63,078 bases of DNA from Russula earlei (Eukaryota; Basidiomycota; Agaricomycetes; Russulales; Russulaceae), in assembly GCA_025769875.1 (NCBI GenBank), contig JAGFNK010000314.1:1-63078 (forward strand). Reading direction: 5' to 3'. A model generated the notes under the pieces. It searched no databases. It was not told the DNA's origin and saw only the letters and a list, made by a program, of their open reading frames with translations. Positions 55,331 through 63,078 of the stretch are shown in pieces. A program made the position numbers and the translations under genes. Numbering within the stretch: the stretch's first letter is position 1; the number at the start of each line of letters is the position of its first letter.

Positions 55331-57256
55331 CTAGTGCCCACGAAACTCGCGTTCGCCTGCGAGTAGAGTAACTGCTTCCGCGAAGCGCGGTGATATATTG
55401 GCCTCGAACGGGATGGGACGCCTGACGGCCAACGGCGCAGTCAATTTGGAAGCACCGACAACCGAGCCAAGGATACTCACACAACAAGACCATCCTCTAT
55501 ACATCCATCCACGTCGATCGGGATCTCCTTCCCGCTCTCGGCCTTACCGGGCTTGAATGTGCACGCCCACAACATCACCGCGAAGTCGATGAAGAGCGAA
55601 TTATTCGCGACATGTTTCCCCACGCAAATGCGCCTCCCGAAGCCGTAAGTGAAGTGGCCGTCGTCTTTCGTTTCCGTCGCGCACGAAATCACCTCTCCGT
55701 TCGCGTCCAAGAACCGCGCAGGGTTGAAGTGCGCCGCATCCGCGCCGTATATTTCGGGGGTCACGGTTGAGGTGCCAGACGTTGGCCATCATGATGGATC
55801 CCTTGGGAATGAACATCCCGTTGTACCAGTCGTCTTCAGAAGAACAATGCGGGAGGCCAAGGGGATCCACAGGTCGCCACCGCAGCGCTTCCTTGACCAT
55901 GGCGCGAATGTAGGGCAGATGAGGCAGGTCTGAAAAAGATGGAATACGCGTCCGTCAACGACTGCGTCGAGTTCCTCCTGGGCGCGCTTTTGTACATCAG
56001 GATATGTGACCATGGCAAGCATCCACCAGGCCATCACCCCTGATGTCGTCTCAGCACCTGCTGCACTGTTTGATGTGAGCACACAGAATGGGAATGAAAG
56101 AACGTGTGTGTACATACTACATGGTTGCTGCGAGCCAGGATTTCTCGCTTGGAGACAGCCCATACTTGTCTGCGTCCTTTATCCATGTCCCTACAAGACT
56201 AGGGCGATCGATGCCTTTCAACTGAGCCGGTAAACAAGGCTTTGCTAATGAGTAAAAAGGTGACAGACCAGCTTCTCGTTAACGCTATTGAAAAGGTTCA
56301 TGAACATAGCCGAGTCTCTCTCGTACCAATACTCCGCGTCACGCTTCCATTTGGCGAATCTGGATCAACGGCGACAAACGGCTTAACATCGATCTACTGT
56401 CGCGTCCGAAAGTGGCCATACCTGCTTGGGATGTACATCATCCACGGGAAAAACTCCACCAAGTGGGCACCTGGAAGGGCTGCGCGAGTTATACGTGCGA
56501 CAAAGTCATTGACGGCCTTGACACTGGAGTCCAACTCGGAAACAATTGGTGGGGTGTCATATGTGACAGACATGACCATGGACGCAGCTGTTCGGCGAAA
56601 ATGCTTATCCCATGTCGAGGGTTGTGCAAGAAGACCGGAGGTGAGTAGGATTGCTTCATTCAGTTGGGGGGTCTTGAAAGACTCGACGATCGATTTATTA
56701 AGGCCCTCGTGAGCGGCCTTGCGCATTTTGCGCCACCTGTATGACCGTCACTACAGGACGGGACCACAATGGCCACAAATAGACTTACAGCGTCCCGTAA
56801 TCCTGAAATACCATGGCTAGGCCGCCACAGTGAATTTGAGCAGCAACAATGTTGCGAGGACGGCCAGAGTATATTCCAGCGCGGCGGTCGAGCAGGTCTG
56901 CCGCTGCCTTGTGGGAATTGAGAACAATGATCGGTTGTCCCGCCGCACTTAGGTAGATAACGTCGCCTGGCAGACCCATCAGAGTTAACATTATTCACGA
57001 GAAGTCCGACATTTCTCTGACCAAACTCTTGCCTCCACTTCGTGAAATTGAGCCATTGCTTGCTACGCATCTGGAGGACGTTGCCGATGAGAGGGAGACC
57101 CTTTGGACCCGGTGGCAACTTCCGCCATGGACTTTGGAAATAGCGTATAATAGAGAAAATAACAAAACCAGTGACGACGCCGAACACCAAGATCGAGTGC
57201 CGTTGTGTCACAGCGATGATCACTGAAGGTAACAGGGCAGCCAATTTGATAGCCAT
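55331..57256 (-). pseudogene. Cytochrome P450, two frameshifts
   Basis: The start at 57256 opens MAIKLAALLPSVIIAV and a hinge LPPGPKGLPLIGN. Exons follow at 57256-57022, 56966-56789, 56736-56422 and from 56359. They carry WRKMRKAAHEG, the I-helix GAETTSG, the heme loop FTYGFGRRICVGKH, and a last exon from 55421. Two single-base lesions break it. About one base is lost near 55950, before the K-helix exon end, and one is gained in a run of five G at 55756-55760, where the related copy at 61006 has four. Between them the K-helix region is out of frame. It is divergent from the intact FAD oxidase. A sequence error at the homopolymer is possible, but two lesions favour decay. Confidence 0.85.
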
Positions 57257-58583
57257 CCGTATGAGCAACCCGATGTGTGCCGCACAATCAGAGTCCGAGT
57301 CCGAGTCTTTTATATGCAAGAGAGCGGCTTCGGCTGCGGAATCGTTTGCGAACCTTTCAAAGACAGACCAACGGTACTAGTGTTCGGTTCACATATTCAC
57401 TTTGTAGGTTGTTCTCCTCTGTTCCGGATAATGACCCTGTTAAAATAAAGGACGTGGTCATCACTGAATCCAAGGCCTCACGAGATGATACTGTCGCTTT
57501 GTGACTTGATGGGGGCAGGATGATTGGGCAGGATAATATAGTTTCCACCTCGTATTGCTTCAACAATGCTACCTCCTAGAAATGCCAACTAGAGACTAGA
57601 AATGATTGGGCCACTTAATAGTGACTTCCGGTGACGATGATGCGAAACAATGAACATGCTCACCCCCTTACGGGTACAACTAGAATTACTGACGGCACGG
57701 TTCGGCCCATGACCCGGCCAGATCCGATCGGATCGCAGCGTGAGGTTGTCCCCCTCCTTCGGAGTCCTTCCATCCCTCCTTTCTCGCCGCTCGACTGCCC
57801 ACGCAAGTAGAAAATGCCTGAACGCCTGCGCCTGCACCCTCTCCAGACAGACCCTCCGCAACCCCAAAAACCGGCCGAAGTGTCTCGCCGGATGTCACCA
57901 CCCTCGTCGCTCGCGAACGGCGTTCTACCATGCATCCGTCTCCTTTGACTCGATTTACTTGGACGCTACCTTCTTTTAGCAATTTCTTTCTTTTAGTTTA
58001 GACTTGCCCACCCCCTCCTCGACAGCGCGCACTCTCCACCGTGCGTTCCAGACCCTTTTCTTTAGGCTATCTGCCTTGGACTCATCACCCCAGAACCTTA
58101 TCGACCAACCCGTAGGGTACACAACCATGTATATGAAGACCTCTCTTCATCTTCGAAGCATACAGAACCAAGCAACGGAGCCTCCATTTCCTTGTGTCTC
58201 GCGTGCCACCGTTGCCCCTCTCGCGTTACGCCACCCTGTCGCCGCCTCACGTTCATGCTCACCCGTATGGGTATGATGACGGCTATTTACGGCCATATTG
58301 CCGTAAGATACGGCAACGACGCGCGGCCCTACACATGCAGCTTGCGCGTCTTGCTCGTTCTGGTGGGAAAGCCGGTCTTCGAATGTTGCTGTGTTGATGG
58401 GAGTTGACTCGGAAGAACCACCCATAGTAAGCCTTGTCCCTGGTGGGAAAGCCTACGTGGTCAATCATCTGATCTGATTGATGTTTCACTCGAAAAGAAT
58501 GAAAGACAATAGACTGGGATGCGCTTATTACACCACCCTGCCCCATTCCCAACTTAACCTCCCCCCTCAAAGCATTCGCGATC
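57257..58583. promoter_or_regulatory. Divergent promoter region of P450 and FAD oxidase
   Basis: The stretch has no gene. A TATA box for the P450 lies at 57307-57314 (minus, TATAAAAG), about 50 bp from its ATG, next to three GGACTC repeats. A small inverted repeat (TTGCCGTA/TACGGCAA) is near 58296-58315. Confidence 0.55.
57307..57314 (-). promoter_or_regulatory. TATA box of the P450
   Basis: TATAAAAG on the minus strand precedes the ATG at 57256. It argues against using the upstream in-frame ATG at 57319 as the start. Confidence 0.6.
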
Positions 58584-60360
58584 ATGTCTAATTTGCCCGA
58601 ATCCTTCACTGGCGATTGGATCACTCCCGATCACCCTCGTTACTCAGAGGCCATAGCTCGCTGGGCTATCAATGCAGAGCGCCGCGCTAAGGTGGTCGCA
58701 TTCGTCAAAAGCGCGCAAGATGTTGCAACCGTCTTGAAATACGGAAAGCAGTATAAGCTGCCGGTCGCCATCCGGGGTGGTGGACATAGCACGTCTGGTG
58801 CCTCCTCGGTTGAGGATGGAGTGGTGATCGATCTGTCTCGCTATCTGTCGAGTGTCAGGGTAGATCCGGTGGAGAAACTGGCATATATTGGTGGTGGAGC
58901 GATCTGGGAAACAGTCGATAAGGCTGCAATCCAGCACGGGTTGGCCACAGTTGGAGGCACCGTGAACCATGTGAGTTCGCCATGATGCTTTATTTTCGAT
59001 TATCTCATCATAATGTTAAGACTGGTGTTGGAGGGTGTGTACCTCACCGTTACTCATGATCGGACGTTATTTACGCCAACCATTTTAGTCTCCTCCTCGG
59101 CGGGGGATATGGCTTCCTAACTGGCAAGCACGGGCTTACGATAGACAATCTTGTGCAAGTACGCTCCAGTGCACTTCGCTCCCCAGTGCATTGTCTAACC
59201 AGGCAGTAGGCTACCGTGGTTACAGCCGGTGGGGAGATCCTGGCTGCTAATTCCACGGAAAACGCGGACCTGTTCTGGGGGATTCGTGGTGCAGGATGCA
59301 ACTTTGGTGTCGTAACTGAGTTTGTTCTCCGACTCCATCCGCAAAGGCGGACCGTTTTCGCGGGGATTCTCGCGTACCCACCGCCCTTGATTCCCAATGC
59401 CGCAGCCACCGCGGCCAAATTTTGGGACGCCGGGCTAGACGAGAACGAAGCGATCACCTATGCCTTGACGATGGATCCTGCCGGCTCTGGTCATGTACGT
59501 GCCCTGCCTTGGCCTGCCATCACCGGCGACTCCTGACATGTCGCACGTCGACAGCCTCTCGCTCTATTGTTTATTTTCTGGAATGGTTCAGAGGAGGAAG
59601 GTCGCTCTCATTTCAAGCCACTCTTTGATCTCGGTAAGCATGCCTTAAACATCGACATCGTAGGTGCGAATGAGATCGTGTGACAGGTCCTGTCCTGGAC
59701 ACTTGCAAGGAAATCCCCTTCGAGGAGGTCAATTCCGTCCAGGTAAGCGTCATCACTTGGTCATTCCCATTCCGACGAACCACTTTAATCTAGAATATCC
59801 ACCTTAAACACGGACGCAATTACTACATGAAAGGCATATTCGCAACTGGACTTCAGGTGGACGTAGCTCAAAATCTTATGTCTCTTCTCCCCGAGCTTTC
59901 GACGAAGAGAGGCATTAATTTCAACGTCATATACGAATTTATGCCCACAAAGAAGGTCCTGTCCGTACCAAACAGTGCCACTGCGCTCATCAGAGCATTT
60001 CGGGCCAACGTCCTCCTGTTGGCCACGTGGGACGACAAAGACCCGAGCAAACTCGATGCGGTCCGCAGTGCTGCAATCGAATTGCGTCGCATTGTCATTC
60101 AAGGGGAGAGAACCATACCAGAATCACTTAACGTCGGCTATGGGAACTACTGTAAGCGAAAGGGGATCAAGTGTATTGAAACCCGTTTACTCATTATATT
60201 CCTTCCAGACTCAGAAGAAGTAACTTCGGCTAGTGCTGGCTCCGGAGCGGACTCAGAAGCGCTCTTCGGCGAGAACTATCGCAAACTTCAGAAGCTCAAA
60301 AAGAAGTATGATCCGGACCTTGTCTTTTTCAAGTGGAACCCTATTACGCCTGAAGCATGA
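58584..60360 (+). CDS. FAD-linked oxidase, berberine-bridge-enzyme-like
   Basis: Eight exons (58584-58970, 59021-59034, 59089-59158, 59210-59494, 59555-59633, 59687-59742, 59794-60151, 60209-60360) join to 1401 nt (466 aa). Exon 2 is only 14 nt. The PCMH-type FAD domain has the flavin-linked His in IRGGGHSTSG and the GGGYGFLTGKHG loop. The usual second (cysteine) flavin link is absent, since the site reads GGTVNHTGVGG, so attachment should be through His only, as in 6-hydroxynicotine-oxidase-like members. The C-terminus carries the BBE segment ending DPDLVFFKWNPI. No signal peptide is seen. Such enzymes oxidise alcohols or C-H bonds of natural products with O2. The duplicate at 29176 is dead, so this copy alone could serve the cluster. 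Confidence 0.92.
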
Positions 60361-60627
60361 TGTTGGGTTTTGGCGGAGAATGAGCTAAAGGAAACAAAGC
60401 GACGACTTTGTGCTTAAGTTCTCTCTGTCGGTGTAATACAAAGAAGAATGACAGCTATCATACATCACTAACGATCACCACTGCGCGATCACAATTCGTC
60501 ACCTCAACTCCTATGAAGACACCTCAGTTCTCGACATATAATACATGTCTTCTGTAAGACTGCCATTCGCACGATGCCCATTCAGCCTAGTTGAGTCGGG
60601 CTCGCGCTCACTTTAAAGTAGACCACC

Positions 60628-62408
60628 TCAGGGAAGCGCGGAGATGTCGACCTTGAACGGGATGGGACGACTAAAATCCAACAAGGGGATTGACAAAGTC
60701 CGACAACCGAGGAAATGAAAAGGTACGTACACGACGACGCCATGCTCTATACGCCCATCCACGTCGATCGGGATGTCCTTGCCGCTCTCGTCCTTCCCAG
60801 GCTTGAATGTGCACGCCCACAACATCACCGCGAAGTCGATGAAGAGCGAATTATTCGCGACATGTTTCCCCACACAAATGCGCCTCCCGAAGCCGTAAGT
60901 GAAGTGGCCGTCGTCTTTCGTTTCCGTCGCGCACAAAATCACCTCTCTGTTCGCGTCCAAGAACCGTGCAGGGTTGAAGTGCGCCGCATCCGCGCCGTAT
61001 ATTTCGGGGTCACGGTTGAGGTGCCGGACGTTGGCCATCATGATGGATCCCCTTGGGAATGAACATCCCGTTATACCAGTCGTCTTCGATAGATTGATGC
61101 GGTGGATCTAACGGGTCGCCATCGCAACGCTTCCTTGACCGTGGCGCGAATGTAGGGTAGATGGGGAAAGTCTGAAAACGTTGAAACGCGCGTTCTTCCC
61201 ACGACAGAGTCGAGTTCTTCGTGCGCGCGCTTCTGTGCATCGGGATATATAATCAATCATGGCGAGCGTCAACTAGGCCGTCACCGCTGCTATTGTTTCA
61301 GCGCCTGCTGCACTAGTGGTTGTGAGCGCAGAACAAGATGAAGCCGTACACGTGCACATACTACATGGTTCACGCTAGTCAACAGTTCTCGAGCGGTGTC
61401 AGCCCATACTTGTCCGAGTCTTTGATTAATGTCCCAGCAAGATTAGGGCAGTTTATGCCCTTCAGCTAGACTGAAATCAGCAAGGCCCTGCGACTAGTGA
61501 TCGAGAAGAGGACAGACCAGCTTTTCGTTTACGCCATTGAATAGTTTCTAACATAACCGGGTCTCTCTCGAACCGATACTCCGCATCGCGCTTCCATTTG
61601 ACAAATCTATATCATTGACAGCGGGGTCAAGATCAGTTATTCTGTCTTCTAAAAGTGCCACACCTGCTTGGAATGTACATCATCCACGGCAAAAACTCCA
61701 CGAAATGGGCTGCAGGAAGAGCAGCCCGTGTCATGCGTGCTGCGAAGACGTTGACAGCCTTGGCGCTGAGTCGAACTCGGAGACGATCGGGAGGTGTCGT
61801 AAGTGACAGTCATAACGGTGGACGCCGGAGTCCGGCGAAAATGCTTATCCCAAGTCGCAGGTTGTGCAAGGAGACCGGAGGTAAGCAGGATTCCTTCTCT
61901 TAACTGAGCTGTCCTGAAAGATCCGGAGACTGCCTTCATATGGGGCTCTACGCATGTGACGCCAGCTTTGCGGACGTCAGGACGGTCCCGCGATATTCAT
62001 AGCCAACATTCCACCTACCTTGACCCATATCTCTGAAATCCCATGGCCAAGCCACCGCACAGAATCTCAGCAGCGACAATGTTGCGCGGACGATCGGAAT
62101 AAATTCCAGCACGGCGGTCAAGCAGATCTGCTGCTATCTTCTGGGTATTAAGGACGATTATAGGTTGCCCTGCTACGCGTAGGATGAGAATGTCGCCTGA
62201 TGAAAGTCATTAGAGATAACTATGATAATTGAAGCAGGCCAGACTATCGCTGACCGAACTCTTGTTTCCACTTCATGAGATTTAGCCATTGCTTATCGCG
62301 CATCTGGAGGAAGTTGCCCACAAGAGGGAGACCTCGTGGCTCCGGCGGGAGCATCCGCCACAGGCTTTGGAGGTACCATGTAGCTAGCAAGTTGGCAAGG
62401 CCGGCCAT
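60628..62408 (-). pseudogene. Cytochrome P450, multiply frameshifted duplicate
   Basis: It is a paralogue of the P450 at 55331. The start at 62408 opens MAGLANLLATWYLQSLW; the hinge reads LPPEPRGLPLVGN, with Glu where PPGP is expected. The heme loop FTYGFGRRICVGKHVANN is intact. Frames break near 61950 (after MRRAP), near 61800, at 61053 (one extra base in a C run, compared with 55799) and near 60640, where one base is lost before the C-terminus. A TATA-like box (TATATAAAG) is at 62517-62525. The gene cannot give a normal enzyme. Confidence 0.88.
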
Positions 62409-62516
62409 GAGAACAGGACACCAAAGCTAAATGCAGCCGAGCAAAGGTGTTGGCCACAGAAGGCGATAGGACAAGGAGAGAAAGGCTGATAACTCAATGT
62501 GCCCCACAATCATGGT

Positions 62517-62525
62517 CTTTATATA
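62517..62525 (-). promoter_or_regulatory. TATA-like box of the P450 duplicate
   Basis: TATATAAAG on the minus strand lies about 110 bp upstream of the chosen start. An ATG directly next to it (62513) reaches a stop codon and is not used. Confidence 0.5.
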
Positions 62526-62944
62526 CGCGAGAGTACCTTCAAGTGCACATGACGAACGATGTTCGTTCGTCACGGTGTCTCGATCGATGACGGCGACGAG
62601 GATACGTGAAACAGTCCACTATTCCATCCCACATTTTTCTTCTGCTATCCTGAATAACGGACCCTGTCCCTCCCCAGAAAGGAGTTGAGGATGACGCCGT
62701 GACAACGCATCGCCAATGCAGGGAGTTTCTCGCGAGGCCTCACGAAATGATACCATCAGGTGTGAGTTGGAGTTGATATGGACAGGGGGTTCAGGTACCG
62801 CTTCGTCTCGTACGGTCCTGCGAGGCCCTAGGGGTTCATGTGAATTCAGCAGGGCTAGGTATTGATGTGATGAAATTTCATGTAAATCTGAAATCAGCAA
62901 CTCCCGTACCGCCTGCTATTTGATTTGTGGGCAGGTATGATCTT
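62526..62944. other. Intergenic region, no gene seen
   Basis: About 420 bp lies between the P450 duplicate and the hAT-like element, with no recognisable coding sequence. Confidence 0.4.
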
Positions 62945-63078
62945 TAGGGATGTGCCCGGCCCGGCCTCAGGCCGTGAGCCGGGCCAAGCCAGGCCGAAAT
63001 AGGCCGGGCCGAGCCGGGCCAAAGTGACGGCTTCGTGACGGCTTTGGCCCGGCCTGTGATTTGAAAAGCCAAGCCGGG
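62945..63078. mobile_element. Left end of a second hAT-like element, cut by the window end
   Basis: It starts TAGGGATGTGCCCGGCC and matches 46490-46624 at almost all positions. The only changes are a few CG/CA or CG/TG differences and one missing A near the end. The right end and target duplication lie beyond the window. Confidence 0.9.

Noticed and set aside
57319..57319. Upstream ATG as start of the P450 at 55.3 kb
   Set aside because: It lies upstream of the TATA box and would add an acidic repeat before the membrane anchor.

Overview
The window looks like nuclear DNA of an Agaricomycete (mushroom-forming) basidiomycete. The genes carry many 45-65 bp GT-AG introns and very small exons. 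The proteins are typical of that group: a WC-1 photoreceptor without a GATA finger, an extended P450 complement, a clade-III-type sesquiterpene synthase, a DUF6532 protein, and Gypsy, Copia and Plavaka-like transposons.

Layout. 1-4.1 kb: decayed retroelement sequence with one solo LTR. 5.7-28.2 kb: a compact gene block. It holds an SDR oxidoreductase, WC-1, a zinc alcohol dehydrogenase, a HAD-type phosphatase with broken frames, a heme-thiolate peroxidase, a damaged P450, HMG-CoA synthase, a P450, a sesquiterpene synthase and another P450. 29.2-30.1 kb: a FAD-linked oxidase broken by a stop codon and cut off by a Copia LTR. 30.1-55.1 kb: a 25 kb transposon island of nested insertions, with one recognisable non-retroelement gene (DUF6532) that sits between terminal inverted repeats. 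55.3-62.4 kb: a P450 pseudogene, an intact FAD-linked oxidase and a second P450 pseudogene. 62.9 kb to the end: the left end of a GC-rich hAT-like element.

How the genes fit together. HMG-CoA synthase supplies mevalonate, the sesquiterpene synthase cyclises farnesyl diphosphate, and the P450s, FAD-linked (BBE-like) oxidases, SDR, alcohol dehydrogenase and peroxidase could oxidise the product. I read this as a sesquiterpenoid gene cluster. Its right part contains repeated, divergently transcribed P450/FAD-oxidase pairs and has been split and partly destroyed by transposons. The product, and which flanking genes belong to the cluster, cannot be known from sequence alone.

The transposon island can be read as a timeline. 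Most insertions keep an 8 bp or 5 bp target-site duplication. The two LTRs of the full-length Copia element differ by 11 transitions, all at former CpG sites, and 7 of its 8 premature stops are TGA, as expected from CGA to TGA decay.
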